From positions 4,326,488 to 4,390,487 of the forward strand of contig NC_057020.1 in NCBI RefSeq assembly GCF_000002595.2: 64,000 bases of DNA, given 5' to 3'. Below the pieces are notes generated by a model that worked only from the letters and a program-made list of their open reading frames with translations, was not told where the DNA came from and did not search any database. Origin of the DNA: Chlamydomonas reinhardtii (Eukaryota > Chlorophyta > Chlorophyceae > Chlamydomonadales > Chlamydomonadaceae). Positions 1 to 10,575 of this stretch are shown here, in pieces (position 1 is the first letter of the stretch; every line of letters begins with the position of its first letter). Position numbers and translations under genes: made by a program.

Positions 1-15
1 AGGGCTCGCACGCAC

Positions 16-1982
16 CAGGAGGACCTTGTTCATCTCCTCGTAGTTCTTGCACACAAACTGCGACAGGTCCTTCACGTACACGCCGCGGTCGGGGCTCTCC
101 TTGAGCTCCATCTTCTTGCTGTGGTCCTTGCCTAGCAGGTCGCGCACCTGCATGGTTGCGGCGTGCCAAGTCCCAACCATGGCTACCGTAGTTAATTGGG
201 CAGGCGGTGGTAGGCGTACGGGCTCCTCCAAGCGCTAAGATGCTGTTAATGTGGCTGCGTCTTCGAAACCGTGTGAAAATCCAGCCACGAGTCCTAAGCA
301 CCACCATCCCCGCTCCGGGTCCCGGCACCTTGACTCTGAGTAGCTACCAGTGTCACCCGAGCCCTCCCAGCCCCAGGCGCACAAAGCCGCTCCAGCTCGA
401 CGTCAACCCATTCGGCCACTGCGCTATGCATCTGGGATACCTTGCACACGCATAAACACACACGCCCAACGTTGTTCCCATTGACCATGCCCACCCATGC
501 ACGCACCTCCTCGTTGTAGATCTCCAGGTAGCTGGAGCGCACGAGGAACTCCTTCGTGCCGCCTGTTGGGTTGTGGGTGGATGCAAGGTTGGGAATGGAA
601 CAACGCGCCTCCCATACGGTACCTAGCAACCCTAGGCTACCCAAGTAGCTCGGCTTCACCTGCCAAGCAGCCCATAGCCACCCCTTCGTGTCCCCTTCGT
701 GCCCTTGCCCTGCAGCATCTCAGGATGATCCTGCAGCGCGCCCGCCGCTACACCGCTACTTACTGTCGCGCGCAATGATCTCGAACACGTAGCGGAAGGT
801 GTTGGGGATGAGGCCGCGCAGCTCGGGCGGTTCATCCTTGCCCTCCATGGTGTGCGACTTGCCCGTGCCGGTCTGGCCGTACGCGAAGATGGTGCCTACA
901 AGGCGCAGCGCCCAGGCAGGCACGCACGTTTGCACGCACTTACGTATGCCACTGTTGTCGGCACGCTTTTACAGCTCTAGCTAGCATAGCGCCGCGGCTA
1001 TGCACTGAGACGCCCCAGCGAAGGTGTGCAGACATAGCTACACCCCACGTGGCCCCACGTACCGGCAGTTCCCGCGCTTTCAGGCGCTGGGCCCGTAAAC
1101 CCCCCCCCCCCCACACACACACACGATCTAAACGCCGCAATCACAATCACTAAGGCAATCCCAAAACCCCCCAGCAGCCCAACGCCACGAGCGTACCGTT
1201 GTAGCCCTCGATGCAAGAGTCAATCAGCGGCCTGGCCGTGATGTCGAACACGTCCCGCTGCTGGCAGTTCCAGTCGTACACCTGTGCACGAACGGGCAGC
1301 GTTGCGTAGTGTTACCAGCGGCGTGACGTGGCGTGCGTCGTCTAGTGGCAAGCGTGTGCAGGGTATGCGCCCGGGCGCCCTCGCGCCCTCCGAAACTGTA
1401 TTCAGGCCGCTGTTCGGCCGCCGTGAGCCGGCAGCCCCCAGGTCATGGGGTATCATGAAAGTGCAGCGTGTCCGCGCACTTCCGTCCCGATCCCGCATTA
1501 GGAGGATCCCTCCCGTGGTTGAGTAGTCCACCCGAACACTGCCGGGCTGCAGCGATGTGCCGGAAGCCAGGTAGGGTTGCTAGTGCGCGGGGCGCGGGCC
1601 AACAGGGCATAGTTCGCGCCCGGGCCTGATTGAGCCGCACCTGATCGAAGGTGAACGCCTTTGGTGGCTCGCTGGCATCCGCCTTAGGGTTGCGGACCTG
1701 CGAGGACGTCGAGCGTGTTGAGCGCATGCGACGACTGCGAAGCGGTCTACATGTGCCCGGTGCTGCCGCCAGTTACTGCGCGTACCTTGACCTGGCCCGC
1801 ATCCACATCCATATCCACAATACGCGAGCGGCCATCTGCCTTCTCCTTGCCGTTCAGAGGCCGGCAGCGCACGACCACCTGCGAATGCCGATTGCGTTTA
1901 GCTCTGCTGTTCCTGTCCATAAAGCTTGCTGCAACGATGTAGTCACCTTCACAGACTCCGAACCACCGCCAGCCGGAGGCAT
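16..1982 (-). CDS. FLA10: Kinesin-2 motor subunit (FLA10-type), 5' part, 7 exons
   Basis: Anterograde intraflagellar transport motor subunit; a plus-end microtubule motor of heterotrimeric kinesin-2. Exons read on the minus strand: 1982-1947, 1878-1786, 1697-1641, 1281-1197, 895-764, 562-507 and 147-16. All junctions are GT-AG and the frame stays open for 197 codons. The ATG at 1982 gives [12 protein letters not shown], then the motor core begins [16 protein letters not shown]. The P-loop [10 protein letters not shown] and the family signature [11 protein letters not shown] are intact. The last exon ends at MNKVLL with a donor at 15, so switch I, switch II, the stalk and the tail lie outside the window. 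The residues agree with Chlamydomonas FLA10 as remembered, hence the symbol; this was not searched. The gene is head to head with the TPR gene starting near 2788. One intron holds a C-run followed by an AC repeat near 1099-1126. Confidence 0.96.
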
Positions 1983-2787
1983 TCTTCACGGCTTCTACCG
2001 ACGTATAGTTCCAAGAGGCTAGTGAACCGCGTTCAGGCCTCTATGGCTACCTAATATTATAGAACTGACTACGCTTGACTCGTAGCTCGCTCGCTACTCA
2101 ATCCTAGCCTGCTGCGCTCAGCTCTGGGCTTCGGGAGGAGCGAGTTATTTCGCTCTGCAAAGTCAGTACAGCTAGGCTATGTTGATTTTGACTTTGCTGC
2201 AACACGAGTATAACTGGTACTGGAGCCTGTGTTGCTCGCGCGGTGATCACGCATGCAGAAGCTGAATCGAGCAACCCAACCCGAGGCCTAGGTAATCCTA
2301 GGCAGCTTTATCAGGCGCTGCTTTACATGAAACAACGTGCTTCACAGCAATAGGAGAAGCCAGGTTGTCAACAGCTGCGTGTTGGGACAGGGGTAGCCTT
2401 GCGTTGCCGAGGACACGCGGCACGAAACCCGTCGGAGCCCTTTTGTCAGCCCCGATCAGTTGGCCCATCATTCACTAAATCAAGTAGTTATCACGCACTG
2501 TCTTCAAATCTCACAAGCTTTGGTGCTGCTTTTGCCAAACACTCTGGAGCGAGACTGGTTTAGGGGCTTAATTAGTTTCCCAATCAACTACATAGCATTT
2601 ATGATGTTGCACTTATCATGTTTACAATATTACTGAAGGCTAAATTTAGTGTGGTCGACTAAGGGCCTCGCATGGCCAAAACCAGCGGGTGGAATGTCTG
2701 CTTCAAAGCTGCACTCAAATAATTGATAATATCATCTTTCAACGACAGAAACGGGGTGCTGGAGGAGCTGCGGCGGAGCTGTTGAAC
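1983..2787. promoter_or_regulatory. Divergent intergenic region between FLA10 and the TPR gene
   Basis: About 0.8 kb separates the FLA10 start codon from the first in-frame ATG of the TPR gene, so both 5'UTRs and promoters must lie here. It is clearly more AT-rich than its surroundings, especially 2460-2760. I see no convincing TATA box and no coding frame. The TPR frame is open back to 2689 but has no ATG there. Confidence 0.5.
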
Positions 2788-5700
2788 ATGCGTCGCCCGG
2801 ACCTGTCGCTGGACGACGCGGAGGCTGAGTTCCTGCTGGACGTTCTGGCGACATCTACAGGCGCACTGGGGCAAAGCGTAACCGTGGGACAGGGGCCGGC
2901 AGGTGCGGCCCCCGGCTCGGCCGCGTCCCCGTTGGCTGGGGTGCCGCAGCAGCAGGGCTTCGCGGCGGCGGGAGGTGTACACGCCGGGGCCGCATCTCCC
3001 TCGCCCGCTTCATTCAGCTTTGCGACGCCTGCAGCGCCGTCTGCAGCGACAATACCTACACAGCTGCCAACGGCAGCCAACGGCTACACAGGCGCAAGCG
3101 GCAGTGCGGGCAAGCAGGCGTCACTCCAGGTAGCGCCCGCGCCCGCTACAGCTGGCACCCCAGCGGCGGGCCATCGCGGCGGCAGTGCATCGCACTCCGC
3201 GATGTCGCCCACCCGCTCCAGCCTCGCCCGCAGTGGCGGTGGAGCGGCACCAGCCAGCTCTGGTGTCGACCCACCTGACAGCCACATCGCCAGCAGGCCC
3301 GGCACGGCGGCAGCAGCGGCGGCGCGGACCCTGGAGCCCGCCAGCCCGGCCGCGCAGCCCCTGGCCCCGCCCTCCTTCCCAGGCGAGCCGTACGCAGTCG
3401 CGATCCGCACCAGCCCCACCCGGTGCCGATCCGCTACGGGCGGCTCCAGCAGCGCTGGCGCCAGCGCTGGCGCCAGCGCTGGCGCCGCCCCGTCAGGGCT
3501 CGCTGTCGGGCCCTGGTGCGCCTCCTCGGGCTCCTCCTACTCGCCCTCGCGGCCGCACTCAGCCATGCCGCTCCTCGTCCCCACATCCGGCACCCTGGCG
3601 CCGCAGCATGCTGCGTCAGAGGATCCAGAGGGAGCGGCCGGGCGGGGCCGCGGCGGCGCCGGCGGCGGTAGCTCGGACGTCCGGAGCCAGGATGGTAGCA
3701 GCGCCGGCGGGGGCGGGGCGGGCGGCGCAGGAGGACTCAGCCGGCGGGCGCGGGAGGTGCTGGGGCAGATACGGAGGCTGGAATCACAGCTGCAGGATCT
3801 TATACTGCAGCAGCAACAGCAGCAACGAGAAGCTCAGGGGAACGGGTCTGGCAGCAGTGCCGAGCGAGTGGGCTCGGCAGCAGCGGGGCCTCCGCCCTCC
3901 GCCACGGCGGCGGTCACGGCGCGCAGCCCCGACCCTCACCTTGAGCCAGCGTCACCCCAGGAACCACAGGACTCCAAATCCCGGCAGCACCAACAGCAGC
4001 ATCACCAGCACTTGCAGCCGCCACAGGACCCGCACGTGAAGCGGCTGTCGCCCGAGGCGGTGCGGCAGTGGGTGGGGCTGGTTGCTGAGCAGCTGTGCCG
4101 CAGCTACAACGCCGCGGCGGTGGCGCTGCTGGGGGCGGGCCGAGCCACCGAGGCGCGGCAGCAGCTCGACAAGGCGCTGCTACTGCTGGGCGAGCCGCCG
4201 GCAGCTGCATCAGGGCTGGCGCCGGCTGGGGAGAATGCGGGGAGGGGGAGGCGAGAGGCTGGAAAGGGGGTTGCGGAAGTGGAGCCAGGGCACGGCGGGC
4301 CTCTGGAAGGGCAGACAGCGAAGCGGCTGGAGCTGCAGGTATGCGCATTGTTGGCAGTGGCGGTGCTGGTGGCAGGGAAACGCAGTTGGTCATGGCGGTG
4401 CTTGAATGGGGATGGGGATTCAGTCACGATGACAGCACATGCCTGCTCTTCCAAGGATTCGCCGCCGTCCAAACATTATCACCTTTGCCATTCAACGTTC
4501 ACTCGCGCTGGAACCACCTGCACTTACAGGCCGTGGTCTACAACAACCTGGCCTGTCTGCACCGCAAGCTGCAGCAGAGCGACGCCGCGCTGGCCTACCT
4601 GCAGCGCGCCACGGAGCTGGAGGCAGCCGCATTGGACCAGACCGCCCAGCGTGGGGCAGAGGCGAAATCGCATGAGCGGTCAGGCAGCCGTGCGGAGCCG
4701 AGGGTGGGCGTTGCGCCTGGAGGAGGTGCGGGCTCGCCGGAGCCTGGGGGGACTCAGCAGCTGCGCAGGCGCGCAGCGTCTGCGCCGGGAGAGGAGGACG
4801 TCGGGGCCGGGGCTGGGGCTGGCGGCCCCGGGACAGAGACGTTGCTGAACCTAGCGGCGTGCAGCAGCGCCGCGGGCAGGCACGAGGCGGCGCTGGCGTA
4901 TTCGGAACAGGCGGTGGCGGCGGCGGGTCGTGAGCTTGCGGTGTCACTTCCGGAATTGGAGGCGGCGCTTGGGGATGGGCTGCCCTTGACACGCCTGTGC
5001 GAGGTGCTGCCCGTGCTGCGCCGCCCCGGCGCCGCCGCCGCCGGGACGCGGCTCGCCATGTCGTACTTCAACCGGGCGGTTGAGTGCGAGCACCTGCAGC
5101 GGTGGGCGGCGGCGGGCGCATCGTACGGCCTTGCGGTTGGCGCGGCGGCACGGTTTGCGGGCCGCTGTGCCGAGGTGACCATGACCATGCAGCAGTCGGC
5201 AGAGGTGCGCGGCGGCGCGCGCTACAGGGAGCACAGGGTGCATGAGAAGGGCAAAGGCAAAACATGTGCTTGCATTATGCGCGCGCCTGACAAGTGCAAT
5301 GCGCCCCATGCACTGCAAGGTTTATCGCAGTCTTAACCGTTCCTTCTCTTCTCTCTCTGATGCCGCTGCTGCAGGCTTTCAGGAGCCGGCTACGGCGACT
5401 GGAGCGGCAGGGCAAGCTGCTGCCCCGCGCATCCAGTGCGCGGGCCGCGCCGCCGCGGCCGCCACCTCCACCAGCACCACAGCAGCCACCAGCTCCCGGC
5501 AGCAGTGCCTACTACCGCGCCCTGCTGCGGACCATGCACGCCACCCCCCACTTCAGCGCCTCAGCTGCATCCACCTCTGGCCTCTCCGGCGTCGCCGACC
5601 CCGGCCAGCACACCCACGCACCGTCCAGCAACAAAGATGGTGCCGCCGCCGTGCATTCGAATGGAGCTACAGTGGCTGGCGCAAACGGCGGCGCAGCTGC

Positions 5701-6886
5701 GAGCCGCCGGCTGGCGGGCGCCCTGCCGGCTATCGGCGGCGGCCGAGGCCGCCCGGTGTCAGCGCCCCTGGCTGCGATGCCGCCCATATCGTCAGGAGCT
5801 TGCAACGCAGGGGTAGCCGCTCCCGTCCCTGCCAGCAGTCCCAACAAGAAAGCAGCAACCCTAGCCGCACACCAGAATAAGGAAAGGCTGCAGCCCTCCA
5901 CCCGCGGTTCTGCAGCCACAACAGCAGCTGGGTCCGGCTCAGCGCCAGCGCCAGTATCGGGGTCAGGTTCGGCGTCTGGGTCGGGGTCGGGGCGCTTCGC
6001 GCACCTACCGCCGTCAGCAGCAGCACCGACAGCGCCCGGGTTGGCACGAGGCTCTTCTGCAGGGGCACGGCCCGCGGTAGCGTCTCCTGGCGCCAGGCAC
6101 TCCCCCGCGGCGCGCTCCTCCCCTTCCAGATCAAGGCCACCTCTGCCGCCCAGCGCCACAGCAGGCAAAGCTGCTCCGGGGGCAGCCGCAGATAAGGCGG
6201 CTGTGGCCCCGGCGGCTGCGACGAATGCGCGGGCAGAGTCGGCTCAGGACCTGGAGGAAGCGAAGGCTGTTGAAGGCGAGGCGGAGGATGAGTACGCATC
6301 GAGCTTTGACGAAGACGCTGGGGACACCGACGGCGAGGAGGGCGGGCAGGGCGCGGAGGCAGACGAAGGCGCTGCGGCACATGTAGCAGAAGCAAACCCG
6401 CACCCGGGTGCTGTTACTGTTAATGATGATGCTCGAGACCACGACATCGACGGTGAAGCCGGGCCAAGCAGGAGCGACACTGGCAGTGGGAGGGGCTCCG
6501 TAGCAGGAGGCGATGGGCGTGGGGACCGCGGCGACGCAGCGGCGGCCGCGGGCGCCAACGGGGTATCAGTTGACATGGATGCGTTGGGGCTGGCAGAGGC
6601 GGCGGTTAGGGCGGCGGAGGCGCAGGCGCAGGCGCAGGCGGAGGCACTGGCATGCGCTCTCGAGGGCGCCGAGGATGGGGCACCAGGGTCCGCGGCGGCA
6701 GCGTCCGGCGGCTGGGCTGCGCTGGGTGGAGTTGGGCCGGGCGGGGTGACTTCGGTGGACGTAGGATCGGAGTTGGATGCGACCGCTGGGGCGCTGAAGC
6801 GCGGGAGCCAGGGCTCACTGAGGCCAAGCATTGCTGGTCAGGACAGTGGAATGCTAGCTCCAAAGCGGGACGGCGTTGCGGTGTGA
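2788..6886 (+). CDS. TPR-containing protein with long low-complexity arms
   Basis: Exons 2788-4338, 4530-5204 and 5375-6886, all phase 0, give about 1245 residues. The start is the first ATG in frame (MRRPDLSLDDAEAEF); the open frame runs back to 2689 without an ATG, so a small upstream exon is possible. The middle third carries TPR-like helical pairs, for example AVVYNNLACLHRKL, DAALAYLQRATELE, LLNLAACSSAAGRHEAALAY and LAMSYFNRAVECEH. These are the usual small-large-small TPR spacing, which forms a protein-binding superhelix. The N-terminal arm is Ala/Gly/Ser/Pro-rich and includes a three-copy 12-bp repeat; the C-terminal arm mixes Ala/Ser-rich and acidic stretches. No signal peptide or membrane segment is seen. 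The partner and role cannot be told from sequence. Its head-to-head position with a flagellar motor gene is suggestive but not evidence of a ciliary role. Confidence 0.75.
3451..3486 (+). repeat. Three perfect 12-bp tandem copies inside the TPR coding exon
   Basis: The unit AGCGCTGGCGCC is repeated three times without mismatch and keeps the frame, coding an SAGASAGASAGA-type stretch. The unit is largely palindromic (AGCGCT, GGCGCC), which favours slippage. Confidence 0.9.
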
Positions 6887-7643
6887 GTTTTGATTACATG
6901 GGGCGGGGGCGGACGCGCGCTTTGTGCGGCCAGCGGTGGAGTGGCTACTAGTGGGCAGGGCCGTTTCTAAACGCTGGTGCAACATAAATGAAGCATTGTT
7001 ACCGACGCTGCATTACACACCAGTGGCCGTTCTGGAGCTGAGGTTGCTATTGCTGCTCTCTCCAAGGCTCGTGACGTGTCTGGAACTTGTCTACCCGATC
7101 GCACGCGTGTCAGACTGCACATGTGAAGAAGCCCACCATACCGTACTTTATGTCTTTTCACAACTGCATCAATATGCATATGTAAAGAATGATGTATTTA
7201 CGTGCAATGTCATATGTTTGAAGCTCCTCGGCCTGTGCAGCGTAACCCCAGCTTGCCGTGTGGCGTGCCGCGTGGTGCGCCCCGCTCCTCAGGTAGCCCC
7301 TATCCTTCAACCCCGCAGCAGCTGCCAACAATGCAACTGGTTGGGCATTCATACAGGGCATGCTTGGAAGGGACGGGGCTGGGCTCCAGGGGTAATGGAG
7401 CCGAGGGCGCGCAACAGTGCAAAGCCGTACGGCGTCAAAATGGGTGGCTAAACAGCGACCAGTTATCGGGCCATGCTCAATTGGTCCGATGGTAAACTTA
7501 GATCAAAAGCTACAATTGTGCACATAACTGTTTCATTCATTCGCACGTCAAGCTACACGTGCTGTCGCCAGGACCAGGCAATCGCGCCACAAACCACAAC
7601 ACAAAGTTACCTGTAATTCGCTTCTCGCACCAGTTTCACCAAA
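6887..7643. other. 3' flank of the TPR gene and 5' flank of the ABC gene
   Basis: Noncoding, with moderate AT content. It contains a TGTAA polyadenylation signal at 7181-7185. No further gene or repeat was seen. The region just upstream of the ATG at 7644 has the favourable start context ACCAAAATG. Confidence 0.6.
7181..7185 (+). terminator. TGTAA polyadenylation signal of the TPR gene
   Basis: TGTAA is the usual volvocine polyadenylation signal. This one lies 295 nt after the TPR stop codon in an AT-rich stretch. Confidence 0.5.
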
Positions 7644-10575
7644 ATGCCTGTTCCTGTTAGCGTAACTAACCCGAACGGGAAAGGCCTGGTCGCTGCGGCG
7701 CCATCGTCGCTCCCAACCGAGGGGCCCTTCGCTCGCCTGAAGGCCGCAGCCGCAGCAAACACTGCCAACGGCTCTGCGAATGGCGCAGCTAATGGTACAA
7801 GTCAAGCGGCGCCCATGGAGGTGGAGCGACCGGTGCAACAGGAAATCACGGAGCAGCCTGTGGCGAGCACCAGCGCTCCCGCCAGCATCGAAGTGCGTGG
7901 CCTCAACTTCGCCTACCCTGGCCTCGGTAAGACTCACCCCTGCGCCCACACAGACGCAGCTCGTGACTACTATAGATTCCTCCATTTTGTGGGGCTAGGA
8001 AGGCTCGGGAGTGCGGAGCTGGTGCGGAACACCACCACCATTGTGTATGCTGCAACGTTGCTTGACAGCCCCGGACACACCTCACATATCACACGCCTCC
8101 AAGCTCCTTATCTGTACCCGGACCCTATTCCTTACTCCGCAGACGGCCGCCCTATTCCTGGTGTGCCGCCGCTGCTGCGTGACCTGACCTTCTCGTTGCC
8201 GCCTGGGTCCACGTGCCTGCTGCTGGGAGCCAACGGCGCCGGCAAGACGACGTTCATGAAGATCCTGGGTGGTACGTGGGTGTCAATGTTTATTGGTTTA
8301 TGGCTGCGTTTATGTTGTGCGGTCAGCATCCCAGCATCTTACTGACCCGTCTTTCATGCGCGGCTGTGTCTTATCTCATGTTGCATCCTCCACGCCACAC
8401 GCAACACACGCCACGCCTTGCCCCCACGCGTTGCCCCCATCAGGCAAGCACATGATCCCCGAGGAGGCTGTGCGCATCCTGGGCCGCGCGCCCTTCCACG
8501 ACACCGGCCTCACCACATCGGGTGACCTCTCCTACATTGGCGGCAACTGGCAGCGCGACATCGCGTTCGCCGGCACCTCCATCCCGCTCACCGGCGACTT
8601 CCCGGCTCAGCGCATGATCGACTCCATCGCGGGCGTGGACCCCGAGCGCAAGAAGCGGTTGATAAAGGTGAGCAGGCGCGTGTGCTAGGAAAGCATGTCG
8701 TAAGGGGGACGGTGCAGGCGCTGTGGTGGTGTGCAGTGGTGCGTCATGGAAGAGGGGAGCGTCTGAGCTGGCAGAACGCCAGAAAAGCGGTAGCAGCCGG
8801 GGTGTCTATCTGTTACACTACGTAGTAGGCGTGGCAAGGGCCGTGGTCGCATCCACATTGACCTTTTCGAGTAGGTTTCATTTCGGGTATTCAACATCGC
8901 GTGCGATTTTCGTCAACGAATAAACCAGCTCTTTGACTTTCGCCCCATCCAGGTTCTGGACATCGACCCCAGCTGGCGTATGCACCAGGTGTCGGACGGG
9001 CAGCGCCGCCGTGTGCAGATCTGTGTGGGCCTGCTGAAGCCCTTCAAGGTGTGTGCGTGTGTGGGGAGGGGTATGTGTGTGTGTGTTCTCTGAGCGGCGG
9101 TTGGCCACGTTTTACAAAGGTTTATCCAGCCTCACACACGCCCGCGCGCGCGTATGCACTGCATCCATACATGCGGCGCACGCTGGCGCACACCGACCCC
9201 TTTCACTTTGGCTAATGCCCCACCTTTGCTTTACAATACCACTTATACCAACCATCATCTGAAACAAACCACACAGGTGCTGCTGCTTGATGAGATCACA
9301 GTGGACCTGGACGTGTTGGGCCGCGCCGACCTAATGCGCTTCCTTCAGGAGGTGAGCGACGGGGAGCGGCGGGTGTAGTTGACTGCAACGAGGTTACCGG
9401 GGCAGGTCAAAGATTGCTCCGAACACGCCGGCAAAGATAGACAACAATCTGAGGGAACCGTTGGGGAAGCCGGTGAATGGGGACGAGGCCAGTAACCAAA
9501 CGCTCTAGCCTCGTCTGCCTGGCGCTTCGGAGGGAACGTTGCCGTGCCGCTTGTGCAGCACTACAGGCATCGCAACACCACGCAGCACATCACATCGAAG
9601 CACACCGCATGATAACACAAACACCATAACACAAACACCACCTGCCACCACTCACCACAGGAGTGCTCCAGCCGCGGTGCCTCCATCATCTACGCCACCC
9701 ACATCTTTGACGGACTGGAGTTCTGGCCCTCGCACGTGGCATATCTGGCGGGAGGTGAGGCAGCGATGCGGGGTGCGAGACGTCTTCGTATGACCAGGAA
9801 TGTTCACGGATGCACAAGTTCCCAATACCCAAAGTTGGAGGGGCATGCGGGACTCTTGAGAGTATCACGGCTGAAGTCATGGCAACGCCGAGCGCCCTAG
9901 GCAATTTGCGGAATGAGATAGGCATCGGTCACAGGCCGCAGTTTTGAAGGCAGAAAACCAGAGTTGCGCTGTCCTGCCCACCTCAGGCCGCCTGGCTCTC
10001 TTCAAGGAGGCCAAGCACCTGCCCGAGCTGGCCGAGGGCCGGCTGCTCAGCATGGTGTACGGCCTGCTCAACGCCGACCGCGAGGCGCAGATCAAGGTGC
10101 GTTGTGGGATTGTTGACTAGTTTAAATTAGTGGTTGGTTGGGTAGTTGGTTGTTGGGATTATTCATGGGGATAAGTGCTGGGCGGGGCGGGGCTCATTTC
10201 TCCGGGGTTTTGGATGCAACGTGGGCAGCTGTTGCCGGCGTCTGACCTTTGAGGCGGCACAGCGCAACATGTACCCAAATTCCGCACCGCCAGCATTACG
10301 ACGACGTATCGAATACGTACGGTATCCGCTCCCTACCGTGATTGCGAGCGCTAGCGCAGTGAATCCAGAAAGGCCCTGCACACGGCGTTATCATATCCTT
10401 CCCTCCTTCCTTTCTCCTGCGCTGCGTCACTGCGCAGGTTCGCGGCCCGGTGTCCACGGAGTGGGACCCCAGCCGCGAGGGCGAGGTGGGCAACTTCTCC
10501 TATGCCTTCAACAACGGCTGGGTGCCAGGCACCATGAACACATCGCTCTCCACCAACGCCGTCATGCGGAACTAG
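7644..10575 (+). CDS. Soluble ABC ATPase, CAF16/ABCI19-21 type
   Basis: Exons 7644-7926, 8143-8271, 8444-8667, 8953-9048, 9277-9351, 9661-9754, 9987-10096 and 10438-10575 give 382 residues. It is a single nucleotide-binding domain with no membrane segments, like yeast CAF16 (CCR4-NOT-associated) and plant ABCI19/20/21. Walker A is GANGAGKTT (about residues 123-131). The signature is VSDGQ in place of LSGGQ (225-229), as in that family. Walker B is [12 protein letters not shown] (245-256), and the H-loop histidine sits in YATHIFDG (about 283). The block [20 protein letters not shown] is typical of the plant proteins. The first 80 residues are an Ala/Asn-rich extension of unknown use. A cytosolic or nuclear non-transporter role is inferred from the family; the substrate is unknown. 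Confidence 0.95.

Noticed and set aside
2689-2787. Upstream extension of the TPR frame from 2689
   Set aside because: It opens with GTG and has no ATG; GTG starts are not expected for a nuclear algal gene. A small upstream exon remains possible but none was found with correct phase and normal intron length.
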